The notes: generated by a model not told the origin, from the letters alone. A stretch of DNA of 64,000 bases from Flavobacterium sp. MC2016-06 (GCF_009711165.2 NZ_WMID02000005.1:1-64000); one strand, 5' to 3'; shown: positions 9,625 to 18,545, counted from the stretch's first letter. Program-made: numbers and translations.

Positions 9625-9924
9625 TTATTCTCTAGGATGATTTTCATGAAAATGCTCATCAGCTTCTTCCAAATCCTCATCATCATTGTCTAAATCGCCG
9701 TCTTTTTCAAGATCATTTTCATAATCAAGTTCTTCAGGATTATTATGTTCCTCTTTTTCTTCATCATTAGTAATTAAATCATCTTCATTAATGATTCTTT
9801 CCTCATTCGGAATGTTTTCATTTCTATTGAAATCATTAGTTTCATGATTAATATCTATTAATACATCTTGATCTTCAAAATCACGATAATCTTGATCGTA
9901 ATTTTTAATGAATAATTCTTCCAT
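9625..9924 (-). CDS. Highly acidic low-complexity protein
   Basis: A 99-residue protein dominated by Asp, Glu and Asn, with no Trp or Cys and no hydrophobic core (for example EEKEEHNNPEELDYEND and DLDNDDEDLEEADEHF). It is probably disordered. It is the first gene of a minus-strand row of three. A TAAATTTG box on the minus strand (9970-9977) lies about 46 bp upstream and could be its -7 element. Many flavobacteria have comparable acidic proteins of unknown role. The steady ATG start and neighbouring spacing support a real gene, but no function can be assigned. Confidence 0.6.
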   Translation of the reverse strand: MEELFIKNYDQDYRDFEDQDVLIDINHETNDFNRNENIPNEERIINEDDLITNDEEKEEHNNPEELDYENDLEKDGDLDNDDEDLEEADEHFHENHPRE

Positions 9925-10065
9925 GATAGTATATTTTTTGATTAATGATTTTTAAGTATCGTCATTTTACAAATTTACCACCAGAGTACGCTAAATATCT
10001 TATACAACTTTGATTTCTAGTTCTATAATTTTCAGTTTTAATTTTTAAAGACGCAGCAGCAATAA

Positions 10066-10211
10066 CTTTGTCAAAGTTTTGAACTTTGACAAAGTTTGGC
10101 AAAGATTGGCTTTTACGAAGTTTTTTAAACAAGTAGAAGTAGTAGCTTTGTCAAAGTTTTAAACTTTGACAAAGTTTGGCAAAGATTGGCTTTTACGAAG
10201 TTTTTTAAACA
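10066..10211. repeat. Duplicated 29-bp palindrome element
   Basis: Two direct copies of a 66-bp unit (10066-10131 and 10146-10211, period 80 bp) fill most of the 389-bp gap between the acidic-protein and thioredoxin genes. Each opens with a palindrome of the form CTTTGTCAAAG, short spacer, CTTTGACAAAG and continues with the same GGCAAAGATTGGC tail. The same palindrome recurs at 44158, 44266 and 53326, always between genes. It looks like a REP-like dispersed hairpin. Confidence 0.9.
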
Positions 10212-10271
10212 CCTAGAAACAGCATTTACAGCATTAAACTTTTATTAACAAAAAGTGCTCATTCATTAGTT

Positions 10272-10279
10272 TATATTTG
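10272..10279 (+). promoter_or_regulatory. Candidate -7 promoter box TATATTTG
   Basis: An exact match to the Bacteroidota TAnnTTTG consensus, 33 bp before the ATG of the thioredoxin-fold operon at 10313. The upstream -33 element is weak. The location after the repeat pair suits the operon promoter. Confidence 0.5.
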
Positions 10280-10312
10280 TAAGGAACAAATTAATTCTAA
10301 GTATCGTATTTT

Positions 10313-10795
10313 ATGAAAATGAAGTCTTTTATATACCTTGTTATACTGGTTGTTTTTTCGTCAGCCTCTTACAGTCAAAAAGTAAAATTAATTACCATCG
10401 ATCAGCTTCAAGAAAGAATAAAAAACGGAAAAGACAGCACTTATGTTGTCAACTTTTGGGCAACTTGGTGCGCGCCATGTGTCAAAGAATTACCGCATTT
10501 TGAAAGACTTAATGCAGAACATAAATCAGAGAAATTAGCTGTACTGCTTATTTCGGTTGATTTTAAATCGAAACTCAATACAGCTGTAATTCCATTTGTA
10601 AGAAGAAAAATGATGCTGAGTCAAGTATTTCTTTTAAATGAAAGTGATCCGCAGGAATATATAAATCGTATAGAACCAACTTGGTCAGGAAGTATACCTG
10701 CAACTATTTTTATTAAAGGCGATAAACGAAAATTTGTTGAAAATGAATTTACCTACGAACAATTATTAACTGAATATAAAAACTATAAACAATGA
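10313..10795 (+). CDS. Secreted thioredoxin-fold protein (TlpA/ResA-like)
   Basis: A 160-residue protein with a signal peptide (about 1-21, ending SASYSQ). The thioredoxin active site WCAPC is at residues 52-56 within VVNFWATWCAPCVKELPHF, and the cis-proline region is SIPATIFI near 126. It should work as a periplasmic disulfide reductase or oxidoreductase of the TlpA/ResA type. Its last codon overlaps the ATG of the next thioredoxin-fold gene (ATGA), so the two are translationally coupled. The client protein is not known. Confidence 0.88.
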   Translation: MKMKSFIYLVILVVFSSASYSQKVKLITIDQLQERIKNGKDSTYVVNFWATWCAPCVKELPHFERLNAEHKSEKLAVLLISVDFKSKLNTAVIPFVRRKMMLSQVFLLNESDPQEYINRIEPTWSGSIPATIFIKGDKRKFVENEFTYEQLLTEYKNYKQ

Positions 10796-11403
10796 AAAAA
10801 ATAATCTTTTTATTCGTAATGGCATTAACTGCCTTTTTTGCCGAAGCGCAGACAGCAACTTTAAAAGCTGGAGAAACAGCACCAGATTTTAAACTTAAAA
10901 ACGTAGACAATAAAGAAATTTCTTTTGCGAGTTTTCCAAAAGCAAAAGGTTTTATTGTCGTATTTACATGCAATACTTGTCCTTATGCAGTAGCATATGA
11001 ACAAAGAATTATGGAATTGGACAAAAAGTTTAAACCACTAGGATATCCTGTAATTGCTATTAATCCGAATGATCCAGAAGCTTCAAAAGCAGACAGTTTT
11101 GATAAAATGCAGGAATTAGCAAAATCAAAAAAATATTCTTTCCCTTATTTATTTGACCAAGGACAAGTAATTACAGATAAATACGGAGCAAAACATACAC
11201 CACACCTTTTTATTGTTTCTAAAACAGCAAAAGGAAATGTAGTAGAATATGTTGGTGCAATCGATAATGATCCAGAAGGAACTAAAACCGAAAAAACTAA
11301 ATATGCAGAAGATGTAATTACGGCATTAAACAGCAATCAAAAACCAGCAGTTACGGAAACAAAAGAAATTGGCTGTACCGTAAAAAGAAAAGCTAAAGCA
11401 TAA
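10792..11403 (+). CDS. Secreted AhpC/TSA-type thioredoxin-fold protein
   Basis: A 203-residue protein with a signal peptide cleaved after about 20 (AEAQ). GETAPDFKLKNVDNKEISF is the standard opening of the redoxin/AhpC-TSA fold. A CxxC pair sits at Cys60 and Cys63 in FTCNTCPYAVAYE, and the cis-proline segment HTPHLFIV follows. A further Cys is near the C-terminus (EIGCTVKRK). The group is often annotated as a thioredoxin family protein of unknown client. It overlaps the preceding gene by 4 bp and is followed by a strong terminator, so this is a two-gene operon. Confidence 0.85.
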   Translation: MKKIIFLFVMALTAFFAEAQTATLKAGETAPDFKLKNVDNKEISFASFPKAKGFIVVFTCNTCPYAVAYEQRIMELDKKFKPLGYPVIAINPNDPEASKADSFDKMQELAKSKKYSFPYLFDQGQVITDKYGAKHTPHLFIVSKTAKGNVVEYVGAIDNDPEGTKTEKTKYAEDVITALNSNQKPAVTETKEIGCTVKRKAKA

Positions 11404-11427
11404 GTAAGATTTCATCTTTTTATAATA

Positions 11428-11462
11428 GAAAACGCCTCAGTATTATATGCTGAGGCGTTTTT
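11428..11462. terminator. Bidirectional hairpin terminator
   Basis: The stem AACGCCTCAG pairs with CTGAGGCGTT around an AT-rich loop, flanked by A and T tracts. It lies between the converging thioredoxin operon (plus) and the type VI cargo operon (minus) and can stop both. Confidence 0.9.
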
Positions 11463-11529
11463 CGTTTGAAAAATTTAATTACACTTCGTGGTGAGGTTAG
11501 TTTGTGATTTTTTCGATTCAGTTTTGGGA

Positions 11530-12573
11530 TTAATCATTATAAGGGCCAGCTAATGAAATAATACAACTTTGAGTGTTAGATCTATATTTATCTATTAGCT
11601 TAACTTTTGAATTTGTTTTCGTATTTTTTAGCATAGCTTTGATATCGTTATTATAATCACTTACAACTAATTCTAAAATGGGTAATTCTGAAATATCACC
11701 ATTATTATCTTTACTAAAATTATCTAAAACTTCATTTTCATCAAAAGAAAATTGTGTTCTAAATTTTTTCTTACCATTTCCCCATTCCAAATCAAATTCT
11801 TTTGGCAAGAAATTAAAAACTGGAATTTCTTTTGAATCATTTTCTCTAAAGTACCAAGTCTTTTGATTAAAAAATTCAAAACTAGAATTTCTCAAAGTAT
11901 ATCCATCTGGTAATTTAATCTCAACCTTATAACAGTGTTGTTCTAATACCAAAGCGACTTTTCTTGAGATATCAATGTCTGAATTGACGTCAGATTCTGA
12001 ACGATCATCAAAAATATGCCAAGTGGCACTTATTTCTGTGGCCTGATATGTGCCAATTTTAATTTTTTTGTCGTTGTCATTTTTATTAAACTTTTGTATC
12101 CATACTGCCAGCTTACCTTTTGGTTGAATTTCAGCAATAAAATGAAGAACCCGATCTGTTTCATAATCATTCTTTATACTAGGATACATACCCATCTGTA
12201 TTGCTTTTGACTGTATGGTTTCTTTTGGCAAAGCGAAATTTCCACTATAAAATTTTTGTTCACTATATGAAAACCATTTTAGTGATAGACTGTCTGGAAA
12301 AAAGGTGTTTGTAGTTTTATTTTCTGGCTCATTTGTTTTATCCCAACCATTATTGAGTATCATATTTTTATCAATATCACCAGAATAACCTTTAAAATTA
12401 CAATCTGAGACTTGTATTATATTTCCTTCAGTACTAATAACACTCCCAATCCAATCATATCTTTCATATCCTTTAAAATAATAATACTGAATGCCATTTA
12501 CAATTACAGTTACTATCAATAGTAATGCAAGTAATTTGTTCGTAAGGTCATTGTGTTTATTTTCTTTTTCCAT
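11530..12573 (-). CDS. Membrane-anchored DUF2931-like protein, divergent paralogue
   Basis: A 347-residue protein from the ATG at 12573 (MEKENKH). The longer reading from 12654 would overlap the preceding gene, while the chosen start leaves a 2-bp gap. One transmembrane helix (LLALLLIVTVIVNGIQYYYF) lies near residues 14-33 and the rest is outside the cytoplasm. Segments such as SLKWFSYSEQKFYSG and LAVWIQ...KIGTYQATEI line up with IYYAGYERKFYH and VVVWKQ...LGRYQAVVI in the two DUF2931-type lipoproteins upstream, so I read it as a distant relative. It ends the VgrG-effector operon. An immunity or envelope-sensing role is inferred from context only. Confidence 0.6.
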   Translation of the reverse strand: MEKENKHNDLTNKLLALLLIVTVIVNGIQYYYFKGYERYDWIGSVISTEGNIIQVSDCNFKGYSGDIDKNMILNNGWDKTNEPENKTTNTFFPDSLSLKWFSYSEQKFYSGNFALPKETIQSKAIQMGMYPSIKNDYETDRVLHFIAEIQPKGKLAVWIQKFNKNDNDKKIKIGTYQATEISATWHIFDDRSESDVNSDIDISRKVALVLEQHCYKVEIKLPDGYTLRNSSFEFFNQKTWYFRENDSKEIPVFNFLPKEFDLEWGNGKKKFRTQFSFDENEVLDNFSKDNNGDISELPILELVVSDYNNDIKAMLKNTKTNSKVKLIDKYRSNTQSCIISLAGPYND

Positions 12574-12575
12574 AA

Positions 12576-12863
12576 TTAATGTTGAAAAGCTTTGCCTAAT
12601 TGCAAAAGGTAGCCAAATAAAGTAAAATAAATGGCTGAAATAATGAGGCAACAAATTAATAGTTTCTTTATCGCTTTTGTGTACGATGGTTCATCTCTTG
12701 TATGAAAAATATAAATAAGTATTACTAATACATCAATAGTTATAGGAACTCCAAAAATTTTTGCTGCTTCAGAATGTGATTCACCATTTAGGAAATATGT
12801 TTGTATTGAGACAGCGATTAATATTAATAGGAAGTAGGTTTTTGTTAATTTCGTTTCATCCAT
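12576..12863 (-). CDS. Small three-helix membrane protein
   Basis: A 95-residue protein with hydrophobic segments at about 8-24 (TYFLLILIAVSIQTYFL), 38-53 (VPITIDVLVILIYIFH) and 66-88 (KKLLICCLIISAIYFTLFGYLL). Charged loops separate them. It lies 45 bp after the second DUF2931-type gene and 2 bp before the membrane-anchored paralogue, so it belongs to the same operon. I do not recognise a family. It could protect the inner membrane together with the neighbouring proteins, but this is a guess from position. Confidence 0.6.
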   Translation of the reverse strand: MDETKLTKTYFLLILIAVSIQTYFLNGESHSEAAKIFGVPITIDVLVILIYIFHTRDEPSYTKAIKKLLICCLIISAIYFTLFGYLLQLGKAFQH

Positions 12864-12908
12864 GTTTTTTCTTTTGCGTTTTTTTAATAAAGGTTATTTG
12901 AAAATACT

Positions 12909-13910
12909 TTAATACGACCCCTCATACATTACTGATCCTTCATAAATACGAACACTATCAACTTCCACTTGTTCATGATTTAAAAACAATTCTAAACTTC
13001 TGTTGTCTTTACTTATTTTAACTTCAAATTCTTGCTTATCATCCGGTTTAAAATTTTTAAATTTTTCGAATATCACTTTTTCATTCAGAAAAATATTACC
13101 TCGAAAACGATCATCTGGACTCGTTTCCCAATCCAGTTCTAAAATTTGTGGTAAAGCACGGTTATCATAAGTTGTTTCAGGACGCTGTGGCATAAAAATA
13201 ATATCCTTTTCCCCATTATAATTTGTAAAACAATATCTGAATAATCTCAAAGCTGGATTTTCATTTTCCATTTTTAGCCTAAAAGTGTAACGCTGGCGGT
13301 ACATATCCCATTTTGTACAGGAAGCATTGGGTAAAAAATCTCTTTCTTCTACTTCTTGGCGGTTCATAGACCAGCTCCTGAAGAGTCTTTCTTCGAGTTG
13401 TTTGTCGTCTTTTATTACTACAGCCTGATAGCGTCCGAGTTCCAGCCTAAAAACACCATATTGCTTCCAAACCACTACCATACCCTGTGGAGCAAATCCA
13501 AAATTTAATCCCGAAAATTTTTCATGTGTATCGTCATTGTATTGGTATGTTGTATCTACGGTTCTTTTCATTTCTTCTAAAGGAAAATCGACTTTAAGGT
13601 GATAAAATTTACGTTCGTAACCCGCATAATAAATTACATCGGCACCTATTGGAGTACCATGTTGGGGAGTCCATGCTGAAGGAGTATAGCCCCATGTTCC
13701 TGAAGATCCGCCAATAGGCAGACTGGCAGATTTGCCCTCGAGAATCAGGATATCTCCTTTTACAAATTCTACTCTGTAAATATTTATATTATCATTATGG
13801 CGTTGTGATGGCTGACAGGTATAACTCTGCCATTCGTAATTATTTCTCATTTGACAGCTTGTGTTTAATGTGATTATTAATACTAATAGAACTTTGTTTA
13901 GTTTATCCAT
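12909..13910 (-). CDS. DUF2931-type lipoprotein, probable T6SS immunity protein (copy 2)
   Basis: A 333-residue lipoprotein with a lipobox (TLNTSC, Cys19). After the Cys comes QMRNN, with no acidic export signal, so the mature protein probably stays on the periplasmic side. The DUF2931-like core has WGYTPSAWTPQHGTPIG and YYAGYERKFYH. It is almost the same as the next gene upstream along the whole length, with differences spread over the sequence and concentrated near the C-terminus, so the two arose by tandem duplication. Lying behind a VgrG and a lipase effector, it probably neutralises that effector in the periplasm. Family call moderate, role inferred. Confidence 0.7.
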   Translation of the reverse strand: MDKLNKVLLVLIITLNTSCQMRNNYEWQSYTCQPSQRHNDNINIYRVEFVKGDILILEGKSASLPIGGSSGTWGYTPSAWTPQHGTPIGADVIYYAGYERKFYHLKVDFPLEEMKRTVDTTYQYNDDTHEKFSGLNFGFAPQGMVVVWKQYGVFRLELGRYQAVVIKDDKQLEERLFRSWSMNRQEVEERDFLPNASCTKWDMYRQRYTFRLKMENENPALRLFRYCFTNYNGEKDIIFMPQRPETTYDNRALPQILELDWETSPDDRFRGNIFLNEKVIFEKFKNFKPDDKQEFEVKISKDNRSLELFLNHEQVEVDSVRIYEGSVMYEGSY

Positions 13911-13955
13911 TGTGTATCTGCCTTTAGCTTTTTTTAATTATCTGTAAGCTGTCAA

Positions 13956-14963
13956 TTAAAAATGATAGGAACCTTTGTAACTCACAGAACCTTTATAAAT
14001 ACGAACACTGTCAACTTCTAAAGGTTCATTGTTTAAATACAATTCTAAAACGCTGTTGTCTTTACTTATTTTTACCTCAAATTCCTGTTTATCCTCTGTC
14101 TTAAAGTTTTTAAACTTTTCGAATATCACTTTTTCATTCAGAAAAATATTACCTCTAAAATTCTCACCTGCTGCAGTTTCCCAATCCAGTTCTAAAATTT
14201 GTGGTAAAGCACGGTTATCATAAGTTGTTTCAGGACGCTGGGGTATAAAAATAATATCCTGTTCCCCATTATAATTCGTAAAACAATATTGAAACAATCT
14301 CAAAGCTGGATTTTCGTTCTCCATCTTAAGCCTAAAAGTGTAACGCTGGCGGTACATATCCCATTTTGCACAGGAAGCATCGGGCATAAAATCTCTTTCT
14401 TCTACTTCTTGGCGGTTCATAGACCAGCTTCTAAAAAGTCTTTCTTCGAGTTGTTTGTCGTCTTTTATTACTACAGCCTGATAGCGACCGAGTTCCAGCC
14501 TAAAAACGCCATATTCTTTCCAAACCACTACCATACCCTGTGGAGCAAAACCAAAGATTAATCCCGAAAATTTTTCATGAGTATCGTCATCGTATTGATA
14601 CGTTGTATCTACAGCTCTTTTCATTTCCTCAATAGGAAAATCGACTTTAAGGTGATAAAATTTTCTCTCGTAACCTGCATAATAAATTACATCGGCACCT
14701 ATTGGAGTACCATGTTGGGGAGTCCATGCCGAAGGAGTATAGCCCCATGTTCCTGAAGATCCGCCAAAAGGCAGACTGGCAGATTTGCCCTCGAGGGTCA
14801 GGATATCTCCTTTTACAAATTCTACTCTGTAAATGTTTATATTATCATTATGACGTTGTGATGGCTGACAGGTGTAACTCTGCCATTCGTAATTATTTCT
14901 CATTTGACAGCTTGCGTTTAAACTTATTATTACTAAAACTAAAATTTTATAAAATCTATCCAT
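13956..14963 (-). CDS. DUF2931-type lipoprotein, probable T6SS immunity protein (copy 1)
   Basis: A 335-residue lipoprotein with a lipobox (SLNASC) and the same periplasmic retention pattern as its twin. Its ATG overlaps the end of the DUF2235 effector gene by 8 bp, a coupling typical of effector-immunity pairs. The core motifs WGYTPSAWTPQHGT, YYAGYERKFYH and VVVWKEYGVFRLELGRYQAV are shared with copy 2. For Tle1-type lipases, immunity proteins are usually periplasmic lipoproteins, which fits. The specific partner relation is inference from order and overlap, not from a recognised immunity family. Confidence 0.72.
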   Translation of the reverse strand: MDRFYKILVLVIISLNASCQMRNNYEWQSYTCQPSQRHNDNINIYRVEFVKGDILTLEGKSASLPFGGSSGTWGYTPSAWTPQHGTPIGADVIYYAGYERKFYHLKVDFPIEEMKRAVDTTYQYDDDTHEKFSGLIFGFAPQGMVVVWKEYGVFRLELGRYQAVVIKDDKQLEERLFRSWSMNRQEVEERDFMPDASCAKWDMYRQRYTFRLKMENENPALRLFQYCFTNYNGEQDIIFIPQRPETTYDNRALPQILELDWETAAGENFRGNIFLNEKVIFEKFKNFKTEDKQEFEVKISKDNSVLELYLNNEPLEVDSVRIYKGSVSYKGSYHF

Positions 14964-16578
14964 TCTGAATTTGTCTTTTGCGTTTTTCTACAGGTAAAAC
15001 TTCTTTAAATCTTGGCCCCATACCAAATTGATCTTCTTTTACAGACCAATGCAAATACCTATGACGCAATTCTTTTAAATCTTTTGGTTTTATGTAATCG
15101 AGATAATTTATTTGTTTAGATTCTAAGATATATTGAGCATTAGGCTTCTTTTCTTTTATAGCTTGATTTCTGTGTTCCATAACTGCCTTACTGTAATTGG
15201 TTAACTGTTCAAATACATTTGCAATAAAAGGATCTGAAATATTAGTTTTTTGCTTTTCGAGAGTTAGGTCATATTCAACATCAAATCGTTTCGAAACCAT
15301 AATCATTTTGTTGAGGGCTATTTTATCGTATGCATTTTCTAATTCACGTGTGCCTACCAAATAGGCCATATGAATATCTTGGTCATATTCTAAGTTAAGT
15401 TCATGATTTTTGTACCAGCCTTCGTTTACCAATAACACTTTAAAAGCATCTGCATCTTTAGTAGTGGGTACAAATTTATAATGCTCATCGCGGGTGCCTA
15501 AAAAATATTTTTCTTTATATACAACCGAACGCTCGATAGCACAAGCGATATAGGAACCTCCTATATCTGAATGTACACCTGGCAATGTTAGTTCTAAACC
15601 ATGAAGTCCTGCACTATTGATATTGGTTAAATCAAAATTCTCCCGATATTCATCGGCTGATGAAAGTTGAAAAACCATTTTGGCTTTTTTTATCGCATCC
15701 AGACCTAAATCTGCTACATCGTTATTATGGTTAAAACCGTGAGAAGAAACAGTATCGTAAAGACCTACAAAATTGTATTTGATATTTTTTACTTCAAAAA
15801 CCTTATTATTAACAAGACATCGCCCAAAATAACCGGATTTAATTTCAAAACTTTCGGGATATGAAGGTTTACTCTTGTCTGTTGTATTTATTGGATATTG
15901 TAATGGCATCATATCACCTGGGAAAACAAAATAGCCATTTTTTCCAACTTTTACAGTATAAGCAACATTTGTAATGTTTAAAAAATGTCTTGCTGTGGCA
16001 GCTCCTCGACTAAAACCATATACATTGATCGTGAGTAAGTCAATTGGTTTTCCCTTTGATACTTTAAAAACCTCTTTTGCTCCCAACTCACATCCTATTT
16101 TTACTTTATCTTTTATACCTGTATTCCAAAAGCCGGCGTTTTGTGCGATACCCATTGGCAAAACATCGTCAGACTTTAAATCTGTAGTTCCAACTCCTTC
16201 AACATAAACTCGAAGTTGTTTAGATAGATCTATTGCATCATAAGCTTTGGCAATATTGGTGTAATCATTCTCGTAACTGTCATCTTTTTTGTTCGATTTT
16301 TTCTGATATTCATCCTTATCATTTTCTCTTGCTATGGTATTGTTTCTATTGTTTGCAGTACCATCAAAAAAGATATTTAAGGTAAGTTCCAGCCTGTTTG
16401 ATATTTTATCGTCAGGATGAGGAGGTTCATAATCATGATAGATAATGCCGTTTTCTTCTCCATGCCAATTATTATGAGTGGCAGCACTAAGGTTAATATT
16501 ACCATTAGTTGCATGTAAATCAATATTTCCTGAGGCAGTTTTGGTTAGTGTTCCGCCAATGATTCTTGTAATACTCAT
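14956..16578 (-). CDS. DUF2235 alpha/beta-hydrolase, Tle1-like T6SS lipase effector
   Basis: A 540-residue protein without a signal peptide. The DUF2235 opening NIFFDGTANNRNN is at about 68-80. The nucleophile elbow GFSRG puts the catalytic Ser at 190, GVHSDIGGSY gives Asp338, and HWSV gives a candidate His510, the arrangement known for Tle1 phospholipases. Residues 11-35 (ASGNIDL, NGNINLSA) resemble the beta-helix spike repeats of VgrG tails and may dock it to the spike. It starts 2 bp after the VgrG stop. Expected action is phospholipid hydrolysis in a target cell delivered by the type VI system. Effector role is inference from family and context. Confidence 0.85.
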   Translation of the reverse strand: MSITRIIGGTLTKTASGNIDLHATNGNINLSAATHNNWHGEENGIIYHDYEPPHPDDKISNRLELTLNIFFDGTANNRNNTIARENDKDEYQKKSNKKDDSYENDYTNIAKAYDAIDLSKQLRVYVEGVGTTDLKSDDVLPMGIAQNAGFWNTGIKDKVKIGCELGAKEVFKVSKGKPIDLLTINVYGFSRGAATARHFLNITNVAYTVKVGKNGYFVFPGDMMPLQYPINTTDKSKPSYPESFEIKSGYFGRCLVNNKVFEVKNIKYNFVGLYDTVSSHGFNHNNDVADLGLDAIKKAKMVFQLSSADEYRENFDLTNINSAGLHGLELTLPGVHSDIGGSYIACAIERSVVYKEKYFLGTRDEHYKFVPTTKDADAFKVLLVNEGWYKNHELNLEYDQDIHMAYLVGTRELENAYDKIALNKMIMVSKRFDVEYDLTLEKQKTNISDPFIANVFEQLTNYSKAVMEHRNQAIKEKKPNAQYILESKQINYLDYIKPKDLKELRHRYLHWSVKEDQFGMGPRFKEVLPVEKRKRQIQNG

Positions 16579-16580
16579 AA

Positions 16581-18386
16581 TTAATAATTTCTTGAGTTTT
16601 CGCCACTGTGGCTGTTTACATCTTTAGCACCTCTTAGGTTTACACTTTTTTCCGTACTATTTATAAATATTTCCTGAGCACTCTCTTTAAGGTCTTTGCT
16701 CTCAATTTCTTTATTCCCTTGTATCCATTCGAACATGCTTCCAATAACTGTTAAAATAAAATTTAGACCGATTTTACTAGTTTTTGAACCCGTGATATCT
16801 TCTTCATGATTACCTCCAATAGTATCTGTCTTATGCATTCCAACGGTTGTGGTCATGTTTTGTCCGGCGTTCATCGTTATGTTTTCACCGGCAGTAAATG
16901 ACATATTCTTAGGAGCATCTAAACTTATATTTCCTTTTCCATCCATAAAGTATTTGTTGCCACTTGGGTCTTCAATTAAAAGACTTCCATCTGCATCGTT
17001 ATATATTATTAAAATCCCGGAACGGGTGCGCATCACTTTTAAATCATTGTTTGGGGTGCTGTAACCGCTTTTAGCTTTTCCGTTATATTGGGTACCCATT
17101 ACAAAAGGTCGTTGAATGTTGGCTCCTTCAAAACCTACGAGTACTTCTTCATCGATTTCTGGTATAAAATAAAATCCTTTATCTCCTCCAGAATGTGGCT
17201 GAATCATTCTAATCCAATCACTGGTTGAACTGCTGGCTCCCCAATTAAATTTTACACGCACACGTCCCATTCCTTCGGGATCGTTATTGTCAGTAATTTT
17301 TGCGGGCTGGGTTTCTGCTTTTGCAAAAGCAGTAACATTGGTATAATGCGGTGCAGTAACATCGGCAGGAATGGCTTTAAACTCACAGCAGTAATTACCA
17401 CGGAGTTTTGAAAGATGCGTAACTTCTATGGCTAATAATTCATGCTCAACAGTTCCGTTGACAATGGTGAAAATCTGGCCAACACCAATCGGAAAAGAAG
17501 AAGTGCCACTGTAAAAAACGCTGTTAGCATCAAGTCCAGCCGTCTGCAGTTTTACCATTTGATCAATCTCTTCTTTATTCTGAGCATTTGAAGTATGTAA
17601 GGCGTCATTTAAATGAGGCTGTGCTACACTTGCCTGCGTATAGCCAACAATATTAGAGAAACTGTCACGGCTGCCGTCTGTGGTTTTAGCTGCCGAGCTT
17701 TTTATATTTACTGCATTATCTGGATCATAAGCTCCAAATGACGTTTTATGAGCCGTTAGATTAATCTGGATTTTAAAATCTTCGAGCGATAAGTTATTGA
17801 TAAGTTTCACTTTACTAGTTTTTAACTGTCCGAACTGCATACGCATTCCATCAAAATAAAACCATTGTCCGTAACGTGCTGCAATTCTTTTTAAGAAATT
17901 AAAACTGCTCTCATTATACTGCGCCAGATATTTAAATTCTTTTCTATAAGTTGGCGAGATAGACTCTTTTTGATAAAATTCATCAGGGCCTTCAAACAAA
18001 ATTCTAGGAACAATATCCTGCAGCGCAAGTTCTAGAAAAGTTCTAGATATTGGTCTGTCATCCAGCGCAATGGTATGACTTATACCATGAACATATATTC
18101 CATCAGGGCTTCCGTTGCGGTCTTGAGAAACAAATTCGTTAATAATTCCTTTTGACATTAATCGAATTCCGTTTACCAGAAAAGTAAAAATCACTTCAGA
18201 TCCAATATAGCTGCGAAGTGCTTTGGCCTGATCTACAGGATTAATTACAACTTCTGGTGCATAATACCAGGCAAATGAAAAATAATGATGATCTGCCATT
18301 TTCTGGCTTATCTTTAAGTCTGAATGAATTACGTTTAAAGTAAAACCGTCAATACTGATGTGTACTTGGTCTGCAAAATGTGCCAT
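16581..18386 (-). CDS. vgrG: VgrG, type VI secretion spike protein
   Basis: A 601-residue spike protein. Residues 1 to about 350 are the gp27-like base (start VHISIDGFTLNVIHSDL). The gp5-like OB fold covers about 365-440 (NDPEGMGRVRVKFNWG, IRMIQPHSGGDKGFYFIPE, DEEVLVGFE). A C-terminal spike with repeats (GNISLDAPKNM, ENITMNAGQNM) follows, with a non-repeat tail after about 530. It is the first gene of the cargo operon. No sheath, tube or membrane-complex genes are in the window, so it must work with a type VI apparatus encoded elsewhere. Confidence 0.93.
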   Translation of the reverse strand: MAHFADQVHISIDGFTLNVIHSDLKISQKMADHHYFSFAWYYAPEVVINPVDQAKALRSYIGSEVIFTFLVNGIRLMSKGIINEFVSQDRNGSPDGIYVHGISHTIALDDRPISRTFLELALQDIVPRILFEGPDEFYQKESISPTYRKEFKYLAQYNESSFNFLKRIAARYGQWFYFDGMRMQFGQLKTSKVKLINNLSLEDFKIQINLTAHKTSFGAYDPDNAVNIKSSAAKTTDGSRDSFSNIVGYTQASVAQPHLNDALHTSNAQNKEEIDQMVKLQTAGLDANSVFYSGTSSFPIGVGQIFTIVNGTVEHELLAIEVTHLSKLRGNYCCEFKAIPADVTAPHYTNVTAFAKAETQPAKITDNNDPEGMGRVRVKFNWGASSSTSDWIRMIQPHSGGDKGFYFIPEIDEEVLVGFEGANIQRPFVMGTQYNGKAKSGYSTPNNDLKVMRTRSGILIIYNDADGSLLIEDPSGNKYFMDGKGNISLDAPKNMSFTAGENITMNAGQNMTTTVGMHKTDTIGGNHEEDITGSKTSKIGLNFILTVIGSMFEWIQGNKEIESKDLKESAQEIFINSTEKSVNLRGAKDVNSHSGENSRNY

Positions 18387-18545
18387 TTTTTTGGTTATAT
18401 TTAAATAGTTTTATGTAAGGATTTACTGTAAAAATATAATATATTATTTACAAGTTATTTTTTAAAATGTTAAATTTATAAATATAATACTACATTTTGT
18501 CATTCTGAAAAAAGTCATTCCATTTTAAGAGATTGTCATAGGCAC

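Noticed and set aside
10066..10211. Possible CRISPR array or attachment sites
   Set aside because: Only two units with near-identical contents between them, no cas genes and no integrase; the palindrome recurs alone elsewhere.
11530..18386. Prophage or contractile tail cluster
   Set aside because: VgrG is the only tail-like gene; no sheath, tube, capsid, terminase or integrase is seen. A type VI cargo island explains the content better.
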